NCBI RefSeq assembly: GCF_900157365.1
Contig: NZ_FUEZ01000003.1
Coordinates: 868,001-932,000, forward strand
Length of the DNA stretch: 64,000 nt
Reading direction: 5' to 3'
Source: Mycobacterium numidiamassiliense
GTDB taxonomy: Bacteria > Actinomycetota > Actinomycetes > Mycobacteriales > Mycobacteriaceae
Made by a program: the position numbers and the translations under genes. The notes beneath the pieces are model-generated. The model worked only from the letters and a program-made list of their open reading frames with translations, was not told where the DNA came from and did not search any database. Below, piece after piece: positions 9,902-18,640 of the stretch (the first letter of the stretch is position 1; every line of letters begins with the position of its first letter).

Positions 9902-10567
9902 TCAGCTGGGTTTGGCCGCCGGCGTCCGGACCACCAACGGCGCGGCAGGGAAACACCACGCCATCTCCGAGCGCGACTTGCGCAGCGCGGCGGTGCCATA
10001 GCCCCGTTTGCGGTGGTCGGGGTGGATCCAGATGCGCACCTGCACCTCGCCGCGGTCCAGTTCGCCGAACACCATCCCGACCTTCTGGCCCGAGTCGATC
10101 GCCACAAACCACGCGGCCTCTTCGTCGTCGACGCGTCCCAGCGCGGACCGGATCTCGTCGTCGAGATTGCCTGCCGGGCCACCGGATCCGTCGCCGGCGG
10201 CACCCATGTCCTGAGTGCGGACGGCGAAGATGTCGCGGTCTTCCTCGGCGGAAAACGCCCGGAGCTCCAGGCTGTCGCCCGAACTCGCGGGCCGCTCGCC
10301 AAGAGTGAAGCTGAGCTGCTTGTTCAAGTCTTCGAGCTCAGCCTGGATTTTCCGTCGCGAATCCTTGGTGAGCAGATCGAAGGAGAGACCCAGCACCGCT
10401 TCGGCGCCCACGTGCGACGTGCCGAGCAAACCGCCGATCGCCTCAACCGCGGCGGGCCCGTTGTCGGCCTCCACGATGAGGTCGAGTACTTCATGCCGGC
10501 GTTCGAGAGCTTTCAGCAGGGCATCTGCGATCTCTCTGCGGGCAGCTTTGCGGTCGTGGTCAGTCAT
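9902..10567 (-). CDS. GNAT-family acetyltransferase with a GyrA-like coiled-coil N-terminus
   Basis: 221 aa in two parts. Residues 1-90 are helical and resemble the coiled-coil tower region of GyrA/ParC subunits (for example SFDLLTKDSRRKIQAELEDL). Residues 100-221 are a GCN5-type acetyltransferase core with the acetyl-CoA segment IWIHPDHRKRGYGTAAL. Position next to xylB matches Rv0730. It probably transfers an acetyl group from acetyl-CoA to an unknown amine or protein. The N-terminal domain has no catalytic Tyr and so cannot cleave DNA. Confidence is high for GNAT and moderate for the GyrA resemblance. Confidence 0.78.
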   Translation of the reverse strand: MTDHDRKAARREIADALLKALERRHEVLDLIVEADNGPAAVEAIGGLLGTSHVGAEAVLGLSFDLLTKDSRRKIQAELEDLNKQLSFTLGERPASSGDSLELRAFSAEEDRDIFAVRTQDMGAAGDGSGGPAGNLDDEIRSALGRVDDEEAAWFVAIDSGQKVGMVFGELDRGEVQVRIWIHPDHRKRGYGTAALRKSRSEMAWCFPAAPLVVRTPAAKPS

Positions 10568-10615
10568 TGCACAAGACTAGAACGCGAAGCGGCCAAGTGC
10601 GCCGGCTGGCCCGGA

Positions 10616-11950
10616 TCACCGCCGTCCCAGCTCGAGAAAGCGCCGGTACCGGTCGTCGACCGCGCCCGCCCAGGTGGGGTCGGGATCGACGATGCATTCG
10701 GTACGGGCCCAGCGCGCCGCGTCATCGATCGTCGTCTCCAGGCCCGCCGCCATTCGGGCCAGAAACGCCGCGCCCAGCGCGGCACCCTCGGCGACCGCCG
10801 ACACCTGGACCGGCCGGCCCGTCGCGTCGGCGATGGCCTGCATCCACGGCCGTAGCCGGGTGCCGCCGCCGGTGGCCACGATGCGCGTCACCGGAGTGCC
10901 GCTAAGTTCGATGAGCTGACGGACCACGAAGCCGGACGCTTCGTAGGCGGCCCGCCGCAGCGAGGCGGCGTCGTGGGTGAGGTCAAGACCGTCCAGCGCG
11001 GCCCGGCGGTCGGGGTCGTGAAACGGGGTGCGCTCCCCGCGAATGTAGGGCGACCAGACGGGTACCCGGCGCGGATCGACCGCCGCTGGGTCGCCCGGCC
11101 CGATCACGCGGTCCACCCAGCCGAGGAACAGGCCGCCGGCGTTGCTGGCGCCGCCGATCTGACTCTTGCCTGCCGTCGTGTGTGGGATCGTCCAGAGGCC
11201 GGGAACCTGTCGCGCCTCGGCGATGGTGGTCCACACGATCAGGGTGGTGCCGCACATCACCAGGACGTCGCCGTCGCGGTCGGCCCCCGCCACCATCTGC
11301 TCGCACAGCGCGTCGATCGCCCCGGTCGCCAGCGCCGCGTCGGATTGGTGCACCTGCCCGGCGACCGCCCCGATGGTTTCCACCCGCGGCATCTGCGCGA
11401 CGGCCGCGCCGTGGCCGGCGCACTGCTCGGCGTTCCAGCCGGTCCCGTCGAAGAGGGGATACGACGTGGCGGCCGTGGCGATGTCGATCACCGCCTCCCC
11501 CGCCAGAGCGTGATTGGCGACCGCCGGTGCCGGCCAGTATCCGGCGGCCCCGGGCGCCTCGGCGGCGGTCCAGCGCAGGAACTCGGCTGCCTCACCCAGC
11601 GCGGGAAACGGTTGATTGCCGGCCACCCGCCCGCGCTCGTCGCCGTACAGCAGCCCCGGCGTGACGACGTTGCCACCCGCGTCGACGGCGGTCAGCGACG
11701 GGACCATTGCCGATACCGCCACCGCGCGAACCTCGGGCCCGGGAGCCAGCTGGTGCAGGGCCGTCAGCGGACCTCGCCGCCACGCCTGGTCGGCGTCATG
11801 TTCCAACCGGTTGGGGGTGGGCACCCGCAGCTGGTGGGGAATCCGGACCCGTGCGGCCACGCGCCCGTCCTCGGCCGCGACTACCGCTTTGACCGCGGTG
11901 GTGCCGATGTCGATGCCGATTGTGACGTCGCTACGTGACACGGGCGTCAC
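10616..11950 (-). CDS. xylB: FGGY-family carbohydrate kinase (xylulokinase-like)
   Basis: ATP-dependent sugar kinase, 444 aa. The N-terminal phosphate-binding motif is TIGIDIGTTAVKAV, the middle holds VLVMCGTTLIVW, and the C-terminal FGGY part shows VATGGGTRLRPWMQ and AEGAALGAAFLA. The synteny position (Rv0729) supports xylB, but substrate cannot be read from sequence; ribulose, xylulose or fuculose are all possible. fucA and serA2, transcribed divergently next door, suggest a pentose/deoxysugar route in which the kinase product is cleaved by the aldolase. A second possible GTG start lies at 11941. Neither start has a clear ribosome-binding site. Confidence 0.82.
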   Translation of the reverse strand: MTPVSRSDVTIGIDIGTTAVKAVVAAEDGRVAARVRIPHQLRVPTPNRLEHDADQAWRRGPLTALHQLAPGPEVRAVAVSAMVPSLTAVDAGGNVVTPGLLYGDERGRVAGNQPFPALGEAAEFLRWTAAEAPGAAGYWPAPAVANHALAGEAVIDIATAATSYPLFDGTGWNAEQCAGHGAAVAQMPRVETIGAVAGQVHQSDAALATGAIDALCEQMVAGADRDGDVLVMCGTTLIVWTTIAEARQVPGLWTIPHTTAGKSQIGGASNAGGLFLGWVDRVIGPGDPAAVDPRRVPVWSPYIRGERTPFHDPDRRAALDGLDLTHDAASLRRAAYEASGFVVRQLIELSGTPVTRIVATGGGTRLRPWMQAIADATGRPVQVSAVAEGAALGAAFLARMAAGLETTIDDAARWARTECIVDPDPTWAGAVDDRYRRFLELGRR

Positions 11951-11971
11951 CGTACGCCAGCATTGAGGGTC

Positions 11972-12952
11972 GTGACCTCAAGACCGCGCGCCCTGGTGAC
12001 AGCCCCCTTGCGCGGACCCGGGTTCGCCAAACTCCGGGAGTTGGCCGACGTCGTCTACGACCCCTGGATCGACCAGAGTCCGCTGCGGATCTACAGCGCC
12101 GAGCAGTTGGCCGAACGGATCAGCGCCGAAGCCGCCGACGTCGTCGTGGTGGAAAGCGATGCGGTGCGGGCGCCGGTGTTCGATCTGGGCCTGCGCGCGA
12201 TCGCGTCGACCCGCGGCGACCCGAACAACGTCGACATCGCCGGAGCCACCGAGGCCGGCATTCCGGTGCTGAACACACCGGGCCGCAACGCCGATGCGGT
12301 GGCCGAGATGGCCGTCGCCCTGCTGTTGGCGGTCACCCGTCATCTGGTAACCGCGGACTCGGATGTGCGCAGCGGCAACATGTTTCGTGACGGCAGCATT
12401 CCGTATCAGCGGTTCCGCGGTGCCGAGATCGCCGGACGCACCGCCGGTCTGGTGGGCCTGGGCGCCGTCGGTCGCGCGCTGCGGTGGCGGCTGACCGGAC
12501 TGGGCCTGCGGGTCATCGCCTACGACCCGTACCACGACGAGGCCGAGCACAGCCTCGACGAGCTGCTGGCCGAGGCCGACGTCGTCTCCCTGCACGCACC
12601 GGTCACCGGGGACACCGCGGGGATGATCGGCGCCAAGCAGTTCGCGGCCATGCGCGACGGCGCGGTCTTCCTCAATACCGCCCGCGCGCAGCTACACGAC
12701 ACCGACGCGCTCGTCGACGCCCTGCGCTCCGGCAAGGTGGCCGCGGCCGGCCTGGACCACTTCGTCGGCGAATGGCTGCCGACCGATCACCCGCTGGTGG
12801 GTATGCCCAATGTCGTCCTGACTCCGCATATCGGGGGGGCTACCTGGGACACTGAGGCGCGGCAGGCTCAGATGGTCGCCGACGATCTGGAAGCGTTGCT
12901 ATCCGGCAACACACCCGCCCATATCGTCAACCCGGAGGTGCTGGCCCCATGA
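11972..12952 (+). CDS. serA2: D-2-hydroxyacid dehydrogenase, phosphoglycerate-dehydrogenase-like
   Basis: 326-aa NAD-dependent 2-hydroxyacid dehydrogenase. Seen: the Rossmann motif GLGAVGRALRWRL, the catalytic Arg in FLNTARAQL, and the catalytic His in TPHIGGATWDTEA. It lacks the C-terminal ACT/allosteric domains of SerA1-type enzymes, so a role in serine synthesis is doubtful; Rv0728c is the synteny counterpart. The GTG at 11972 is chosen; a TTG at 11963 is also in frame. The start is within 25 bp of the divergent xylB start. The stop overlaps the fucA start as ATGA. Confidence 0.83.
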   Translation: MTSRPRALVTAPLRGPGFAKLRELADVVYDPWIDQSPLRIYSAEQLAERISAEAADVVVVESDAVRAPVFDLGLRAIASTRGDPNNVDIAGATEAGIPVLNTPGRNADAVAEMAVALLLAVTRHLVTADSDVRSGNMFRDGSIPYQRFRGAEIAGRTAGLVGLGAVGRALRWRLTGLGLRVIAYDPYHDEAEHSLDELLAEADVVSLHAPVTGDTAGMIGAKQFAAMRDGAVFLNTARAQLHDTDALVDALRSGKVAAAGLDHFVGEWLPTDHPLVGMPNVVLTPHIGGATWDTEARQAQMVADDLEALLSGNTPAHIVNPEVLAP

Positions 12953-13614
12953 CGTCCGTGAAATCCGTCCCCGACCCGGAGACCGCGGTGCTGGGCGCCG
13001 CCAAGGAAATGCTGCGCCGCGGCCTCGTCGAGGGGACCGCGGGCAACCTCTCGGCGCGGCGTTCCGACGGCAACATCGTCATCACGCCATCGTCGGTCGA
13101 CTACGCCGACATGGAACTCGACGACCTCGTGTTGGTCGACCCGGAAGGTGCGGTGCTGCAGGCCAAAGACGGCAGGCACCCGTCGTCGGAGATGCAGCTG
13201 CACCTGGCCTGCTTTTCCGCATTCGACGACATCGGCAGCGTCATCCACAGTCACCCCGTGTGGGCGACCATGTTCGCCATCTCGCACCAGCCCATCCCGG
13301 CCTGCATCGACGAGTTCGCGGTCTACTGCGGTGGCGACATCCGGTGCGCCGACTACGCGGCGTCCGGCACGCCCGACGTCGGCGCCAACGCGGTCAAGGC
13401 ACTGGAGGGCCGGGGCGCCGCCCTGATCGCCAACCATGGCCTGGTCGCGGTCGGGTCACGGCCCGACAAGGTCTTGCACATCACCGCGCTGGTCGAGCGC
13501 ACCGCCCAAATCGTCTGGGGGGCAAGGGCTCTCGGTGGCCCAGTGCCCATTCCCGAGGACGTGAACCGGAATTTCGCCGGCGTGTACGGCTATCTGCGCG
13601 CGAACCCCATGTAG
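12949..13614 (+). CDS. fucA: Class II aldolase, L-fuculose-phosphate aldolase-like
   Basis: 221-aa zinc aldolase/epimerase-fold protein of the FucA/AraD family. Residues seen are the phosphate-binding GTAGNLSAR, a Glu in SSEMQLH, the two zinc His in VIHSHPVWA and a further His in IANHGLVAVG. The family splits dihydroxyacetone phosphate plus an aldehyde from a ketose 1-phosphate. Coupled to serA2 by an ATGA overlap and near xylB, as in M. tuberculosis Rv0727c-Rv0729. Together they look like a small catabolic module for an unidentified sugar. Confidence 0.85.
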   Translation: MTSVKSVPDPETAVLGAAKEMLRRGLVEGTAGNLSARRSDGNIVITPSSVDYADMELDDLVLVDPEGAVLQAKDGRHPSSEMQLHLACFSAFDDIGSVIHSHPVWATMFAISHQPIPACIDEFAVYCGGDIRCADYAASGTPDVGANAVKALEGRGAALIANHGLVAVGSRPDKVLHITALVERTAQIVWGARALGGPVPIPEDVNRNFAGVYGYLRANPM

Positions 13615-13616
13615 TG

Positions 13617-14534
13617 ATGGACAGGGTTGCGCTAGGTCGCGCGAGTGTGGCGCGCGTCGTCGAGTTCCAATTCAGCCTTGGAACCAAGTTCTTTCCCCGC
13701 ACCCCCGCGTCGGGGTGGCACGACAACGCCGACCTGCTGGTGCCGGACTTCTTCAACCCCGACACCGACGAGTGGCGCATCGCGGTCCAGAGCTGGGTCG
13801 TCGAGGTCGACGGCCTGACAGTCGTCGTCGACACCGGCGTCGGCAACGACCGAGATCGGCCACACATGCCGGCGCTGGATCACTTGAACACCGGGTACCT
13901 CGACGCGTTGCGGTCGGCGGGGGTCGACCGCAACGCCGTGGACGTGGTGGTCAACACCCACGTCCACTCCGACCACGTCGGCTGGAACACCATGCTGCGC
14001 GGCGACGCCTGGGTCCCGACGTTTCCCAACGCACGGTACGTGCTGCCCTCCGCCGACTACCGCTACTTTCATCCTGGCGGACCGGCCGCATCGCAAGAGC
14101 CGCGGACCGAGGAGGAAGCGGCCCAACAGCGCGGCGACCAGTTGGTGTTCGCCGACAGCGTCGCTCCGGTCGAGGAAGCCGGGCAGCTCGTCGGATGGTC
14201 GGACGACTATCAGATCAGTGACTCGCTGCGGCTTCGGCCCGCCGCCGGGCACACGCCGGGTTCCTCGGTGCTATGGCTGGACGCGGGTGAGCCGGCGGTC
14301 TTCGTCGGCGATCTCACCCACAGCCCACTGCAGCTGCGGCGACCCGCAGAGCCGTGCGCCTTCGACGTGGACGCCGATGCCGCCGCGGTCACCCGCCGCC
14401 GGATCTTCGGCGAGGCCGCACAAGCCAAGGCCGCCGTCATTCCCGCGCACTATCCCGGCCACGGCGGGGCGTCGATTCGCGCCAGCGCCGACTGCTTCGA
14501 CGTCGACGACTGGTTGGGCCTCGAGCGCCTCTAG
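13617..14534 (+). CDS. Metallo-beta-lactamase-fold hydrolase
   Basis: 305-aa protein with the MBL zinc motif THVHSDHVGWN (HxHxDH), a further metal His in AAGHTPGSSVLWLD, a bridging Asp in VFVGDLTHSP and the last His in IPAHYPGHG. Such enzymes hydrolyse lactones, thioesters or phosphodiesters; quorum-lactone or drug lactonase-like activity is possible but not shown. The frame is open upstream across fucA; the ATG at 13617, just after the fucA stop, is the sensible start. Likely part of the serA2-fucA transcript. It has no counterpart at this position in the M. tuberculosis order I know. It overlaps the convergent P450 stop by 4 bp. Confidence 0.82.
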   Translation: MDRVALGRASVARVVEFQFSLGTKFFPRTPASGWHDNADLLVPDFFNPDTDEWRIAVQSWVVEVDGLTVVVDTGVGNDRDRPHMPALDHLNTGYLDALRSAGVDRNAVDVVVNTHVHSDHVGWNTMLRGDAWVPTFPNARYVLPSADYRYFHPGGPAASQEPRTEEEAAQQRGDQLVFADSVAPVEEAGQLVGWSDDYQISDSLRLRPAAGHTPGSSVLWLDAGEPAVFVGDLTHSPLQLRRPAEPCAFDVDADAAAVTRRRIFGEAAQAKAAVIPAHYPGHGGASIRASADCFDVDDWLGLERL

Positions 14535-15757
14535 TCGAGACTGACCGGCAGCGAATCGTAGACGGTCATGTTGTTGCCCAGGTGGGGCAGCGTCATCGTC
14601 GGCTCGCCGATCTCAATGGTCTTGGTGTTCAGCAAGATCTCGTCGAGCGCGGCCCGGACCTCAGCGCGTGCCAGCATGGCGCCCAGGCAGTGGTGGGCGC
14701 CTCCCCCGCCGAACGACTGGTGCGGGTTGGGGTCGCGGCGGATGTCGAACCGGAAGGGGTCGGCGAAGACGTCCTCGTCGCGATTGGCCGAGCGCAGCAT
14801 GGTTACGACGCGCGCTCCCGCCGGGATCAGCTCACCGCCCAGCGTCACGTCTTTGGTCGCCCCGCGCACCCAGAACATGATGGGCGTCGAGTAGCGGATC
14901 ACCTCTTCGACCGCCGTGCGCCGCGCGTCCGGGCCGGACCGATATGCGGCGATCTGATCCGGATTGGCGACGAAGGCACGGATGCCGTCGCACAACGCAT
15001 TTCGCGTCGTATCTGCACCTGCCAGCCCGAGAATGAAGAAGAAGATCTCGAGCTCGTTGGACGGCAGCAGGTAGCTCTCCCCCGACTCTTCGGTGATCTC
15101 CGCGGTGCACAGCGCGCTCCAGATGTCGTCGACGGGGTGTTCGCGTTTCTCGGCGGTCAGCGAGCTGGCGTAGGCAAACAACTCCAGGAACGGCATCACG
15201 TCGTCTCCTTCGGGCAGCGACATCTGCGCGCCCGCGGTTTTCAGCACCTTCTCGATCAGCCCGAACACGTGCGGCCGGTCCGCCTCGGGGATCCCGACGA
15301 TGTCGCCGATCACCGAGATCGGCAATCCCGCTGCCAGGTCAACGAATTCACCACCGCCGGATTCCAGCAGGGCCGCGGCCATCGTCTTGGCCCGGTCACG
15401 GATCCCGTCTTCGAGCTTGGCCACCGCGCGCGGCGTGAACGCCCGCGTGATGAGCCTGCGGCGCACCGTGTGATCCGGCGGGTCCAGACTGACGATCGCG
15501 GGATAGACGTCGAACAGCGGCACGTCCTGAATCAACGGCCCGCGGGTCGCCGTGAACGTCTCGTAGTCGCGGTGCACCCGCGCGACGTCCTCATGCTTGG
15601 TGCACACCCAGAATTCCCGTCCCACAACGGATTTCACCTCATCGGTGAGCCGCTGGTGGAATACCGGCGTGCGGGACCGCAGCTCGGCGAACAAGTCGTC
15701 GGGAAACCGCGATGCCCACATCGCCGGCTCGGCGAGGTCGATCGTCGTGTCGGTCAA
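14531..15757 (-). CDS. Cytochrome P450
   Basis: 408-aa soluble bacterial P450. The heme-ligand loop is SFGGGGAHHCLG with Cys357, the I-helix oxygen-binding motif is AGADTT near 247-251, and the K-helix ExxR is E285-R288. It needs ferredoxin and a reductase; none is adjacent. The start is a TTG at 15757 that overlaps the TGA of the upstream tetR gene (TTGA), with GGGGAAG as ribosome-binding site; the longer frame to 16051 is read-through opposite tetR. Coupling to tetR implies that the regulator controls it. Substrate unknown; related mycobacterial P450s act on steroids or terpenoids. Confidence 0.92.
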   Translation of the reverse strand: MTDTTIDLAEPAMWASRFPDDLFAELRSRTPVFHQRLTDEVKSVVGREFWVCTKHEDVARVHRDYETFTATRGPLIQDVPLFDVYPAIVSLDPPDHTVRRRLITRAFTPRAVAKLEDGIRDRAKTMAAALLESGGGEFVDLAAGLPISVIGDIVGIPEADRPHVFGLIEKVLKTAGAQMSLPEGDDVMPFLELFAYASSLTAEKREHPVDDIWSALCTAEITEESGESYLLPSNELEIFFFILGLAGADTTRNALCDGIRAFVANPDQIAAYRSGPDARRTAVEEVIRYSTPIMFWVRGATKDVTLGGELIPAGARVVTMLRSANRDEDVFADPFRFDIRRDPNPHQSFGGGGAHHCLGAMLARAEVRAALDEILLNTKTIEIGEPTMTLPHLGNNMTVYDSLPVSLD

Positions 15758-16341
15758 GATTCTTCCCCGATCTCCTGCAACAGCCCCGCCAGGATCAAGC
15801 GCAGCCCGTACGCGAATGTCGTGTCGCTGGGCCGGTGCGCGGCTGCGCCGGCGTGGAGATTGTGCGCGAGCTGCACCGAACCCAGCAGATGGATGTAGAG
15901 CGTGGCATGGGCCGCATCGAAATGCTGCTTCCGCAAACCGGATTCGCGCAGGATGCCCCGGGTGGCGCGATCCATCTCCGTGGCCGCAAAGGTGTGCGGA
16001 TGTTCTTGCAGCAGTACCGCGATGCCCGGCACTGCCACCAGAACCTTCCATGCGTTCATGTAGAGCTCGACCAGGCGCGCTTCCCAGCCGCCCTCTTGCG
16101 GCACCTCGATCTGCGCGAGCACCGATTCGATGAGCAGATCGAGCAGTTCGCGCTTGTCCCGGACGTGGTAATACACCGACGAGGCCGCCGTGCCCGCCTC
16201 GGCGGCCAACTCACGCATCGTCACCCGGCTAACGCCCACCCGCGTGGCCAGTTGCAGCAGATGCTTCGTCAGATGCGCCCGGTCCAGCGCCCCGTATCGC
16301 AGCACTGGCGCACTGGCCATTTTCTCCACCGGATACCTCAC
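15754..16341 (-). CDS. TetR-family transcriptional regulator (P450 operon)
   Basis: 195-aa regulator. The N-terminal helix-turn-helix reads VTMRELAAEAGTAASSVYYHV, followed by a ligand-binding domain typical of TetR_C (PGIAVLLQEHPHTF). It is translationally coupled to the P450 through a 4-bp overlap and divergent from the DapB-like gene. The 96-bp divergent region contains the dyad GAAC-AGA-GTTC, a likely operator. The inferred role is ligand-relieved repression of the P450 and possibly of the divergent gene. Confidence 0.88.
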   Translation of the reverse strand: MRYPVEKMASAPVLRYGALDRAHLTKHLLQLATRVGVSRVTMRELAAEAGTAASSVYYHVRDKRELLDLLIESVLAQIEVPQEGGWEARLVELYMNAWKVLVAVPGIAVLLQEHPHTFAATEMDRATRGILRESGLRKQHFDAAHATLYIHLLGSVQLAHNLHAGAAAHRPSDTTFAYGLRLILAGLLQEIGEES

Positions 16342-16363
16342 GTTTCGAACGACAGTCGAATTC

Positions 16364-16374
16364 GAACAGAGTTC
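16364..16374. promoter_or_regulatory. Candidate TetR operator between divergent tetR-P450 and DapB-like gene
   Basis: Perfect dyad GAAC-AGA-GTTC. TTCGAAC occurs twice just beside it (16344-16350 and 16361-16367). It sits between the divergent starts, as expected for an autoregulated TetR protein. Not verified by any search. Confidence 0.35.
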
Positions 16375-16437
16375 TGATTCAAACAGCGTTCGTCGTACAC
16401 TGTCAAACCTCGGGGCAGCCGGAAGGTGGTGAGGCGC

Positions 16438-17475
16438 GTGGAGCGCTACCGCGTGGTGCAGTGGTCAACCGGCAACATCGGCAAGAAGGCGCTCGGCATC
16501 CTGCTCGACCGCGACGTCTTCGACGTGGTGGGCGTCCACGCCTTCGGGCCCGACAAGGTGGGGCAGGACGCGGGGGCGCTGGTCGGCCGGGCCCCGATCG
16601 GGGTCGCCGCGACGGACGACGTCGACGCGCTGATCGAACTGGCGCCGGACTGCGTGAACTACATGCCGCGCGCCATCGATTTCGACTTGGTGGAGCGGTT
16701 GCTGCGCAGCGGCATCAACGTGGTCACCACCGGAGACTTCGTGACCGGCAGCCACCATCCGGCCGAGCTCGCGGCGCTCGAGGCGGCCGGACGAGAGGGC
16801 GGCGCGACCTTTCTGGGGACCGGATTCGAGCCCGGCTTCGCCAACGTCGCCGCGGGCTTCCTCACCGGCGCGTGCTCACAGGTGCGCAGCGTCAAGCTCG
16901 TCGAAACGCTGGACTGCACCACCTACCCCGTGCAGGACGTGTGGAAGGTGCTCGGATTCGGCAAGCCGCCCCGCCAGCGGATCACGCAAATCGACCCGGA
17001 GACACAACGATACGGCCTCGGCTACTTCGAGACGCTGGACATGATCGCCACCATGCTGGGGACCGAGCTCGACTCCAAGGATGCGTTTGTCGAGTCCGCC
17101 GTGCTGACCCAGGACGTGAATCTGGGCTGGGTCGATTACGCCGCTGGAACCGTCGGAGGCCAGCGCCGCACCTACCGCGGTCACCGCAGCGGCCGCCCCG
17201 TGATCGAGTTGGCCATCTGCTGGACCATGAGCGACGACGCACTCGACCCGCAGTGGACCGACCCGAAGGGTTTCAGCGTGGTGATCGAAGGCGAACCGCG
17301 TGTCGACGCGACGATCCGATTCGGCGAACCCGGACAGGACATCATGACCGTGTTGATGGCCAGCACCGCCGTCGCCGCGGTCAACGCCATACCGTTCCTC
17401 TGCGACGCGAAGCCCGGCGTCATCACCCCGATTGACTTGCCCATCACCGGGTCCCCGGGCGCTTTGACGGCCTGA
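16438..17475 (+). CDS. NAD(P)-dependent dihydrodipicolinate-reductase-like oxidoreductase
   Basis: About 345 aa. The N-terminus RYRVVQWSTGNIGKKAL is a Rossmann NAD(P)-binding motif of the DapB-like family that is expanded in mycobacteria; it is not the lysine-biosynthesis DapB itself, which is shorter. The rest (PDCVNYMPRAIDFD, VVTTGDFVTGS, FLGTGFEPGFAN) follows the same family. GTG starts at 16426, 16429 and 16438 are possible; 16438 leaves room for the GGAAGG/GAGG ribosome-binding sites and gives the usual N-terminus. Divergent from tetR-P450, so it may act in the same pathway, for example on a steroid- or terpenoid-like substrate (inference). Confidence 0.75.
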   Translation: MERYRVVQWSTGNIGKKALGILLDRDVFDVVGVHAFGPDKVGQDAGALVGRAPIGVAATDDVDALIELAPDCVNYMPRAIDFDLVERLLRSGINVVTTGDFVTGSHHPAELAALEAAGREGGATFLGTGFEPGFANVAAGFLTGACSQVRSVKLVETLDCTTYPVQDVWKVLGFGKPPRQRITQIDPETQRYGLGYFETLDMIATMLGTELDSKDAFVESAVLTQDVNLGWVDYAAGTVGGQRRTYRGHRSGRPVIELAICWTMSDDALDPQWTDPKGFSVVIEGEPRVDATIRFGEPGQDIMTVLMASTAVAAVNAIPFLCDAKPGVITPIDLPITGSPGALTA

Positions 17476-17663
17476 CTCCTCAGCGGAGCGCGGCCCCAAC
17501 CCCGCCCGGAAGAACCCTTCATCAGCACCCGTTTACCCGAGGCCGCGTATGCCGTTTGACAAGGTTGGCGCGAATTCGCGGAAGCGTACTGTGGTGGAAG
17601 CTTGTTATATTGGCTAAGTATTAGCTAAGCTGTACTAACTACTTCCGATTTGGGGGAACCGAA

Positions 17664-18629
17664 ATGACTACCACCAGCTCAACCCGCTACGAGGGCGACA
17701 CCTGGGACCTGGCATCCAGCGTCGGGGTGACCGCCACCATGGTCGCGGCCGCCCGCGCCGTCGCGTCCCGCGCGGATCGCCCGTTGATCAACGACCAATA
17801 CGCCGAACCGTTGGTCCGGGCGGTCGGCGTCGACCTGCTCAGCCGGTTGGCCAGCGGGGAAATCGACACCAGCGAACTCAACGACGTGCACGATGGCGCG
17901 ACGGGGTCTGCCGGCGCCATGTCCCGCATGGCCGACAACATGGCCGTGCGTACCAAGTTCTTCGACGAATTCTTCCTGGCGGCGGCGCAGGCCGGCATCA
18001 AGCAGGCCGTGATTCTGGCGTCGGGACTGGATGCCCGCGCTTACCGGTTGGCCTGGCCGGCCGGGACCGTCGTCTACGAGGTGGACCAGCCGCAGGTCAT
18101 CGAATTCAAGACCCGCACGCTGGCCGAGCTCGGCGCCGCTCCCACCGCCGATCGGCGCGTGGTGGCCGTCGACCTGCGCGACGACTGGCCCACCGCACTG
18201 CGCACCGCCGGATTCGATCCGAACCAGCCGACCTCGTGGAGCGCCGAGGGCCTACTCGGCTACCTGCCCCCGGACGCGCAGGACCGGCTGCTGGACACCA
18301 TCACCGAACTCAGCGCCCCGGGTAGCCGGATCGCCACCGAAAGCGCGCCCAACCCCGAGCCCGGCGACGAGGAACTGCTCGCCGAACGCATGCAGACCAT
18401 CGCCGAGCGCTGGCGTGCCCACGGCTTCGACCTCGATATGGCGGGGCTGGTGTACTTGGGTGACCGCAACGAGGCGTCGCCCTACCTGAGCGACCGCGGT
18501 TGGCAGATGGACGACGTCAGCATTCGAGAGTTGTTCGAGGCCAACGGACTTGCGCCGCTGACCGACGACGACCTGCGCATGGGTGAGATGCTGTACAGCA
18601 GCGGCACTCTGGACACCGACGCGAAATAG
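17664..18629 (+). CDS. SAM-dependent methyltransferase, LCMT-type (copy 4)
   Basis: 321-aa member of the same family as copies 1-3 and first of a second triplet. It has [50 protein letters not shown], and [20 protein letters not shown]. It is preceded by the GGGGGAA ribosome-binding site. Upstream is an AT-rich stretch (17601-17630) containing TATATT and the repeated GCTAAG. This triplet lies where M. tuberculosis has Rv0725c-Rv0726c, next to sppA. Confidence 0.87.
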   Translation: MTTTSSTRYEGDTWDLASSVGVTATMVAAARAVASRADRPLINDQYAEPLVRAVGVDLLSRLASGEIDTSELNDVHDGATGSAGAMSRMADNMAVRTKFFDEFFLAAAQAGIKQAVILASGLDARAYRLAWPAGTVVYEVDQPQVIEFKTRTLAELGAAPTADRRVVAVDLRDDWPTALRTAGFDPNQPTSWSAEGLLGYLPPDAQDRLLDTITELSAPGSRIATESAPNPEPGDEELLAERMQTIAERWRAHGFDLDMAGLVYLGDRNEASPYLSDRGWQMDDVSIRELFEANGLAPLTDDDLRMGEMLYSSGTLDTDAK

Positions 18630-18640
18630 GAGCTAGGCGC

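Noticed and set aside
14354..15898. Long plus-strand open frame of 514 codons opposite the P450 gene
   Set aside because: It is antisense to a P450 with all motifs intact and has no recognisable domain; GC-rich codon bias keeps the opposite strand open.
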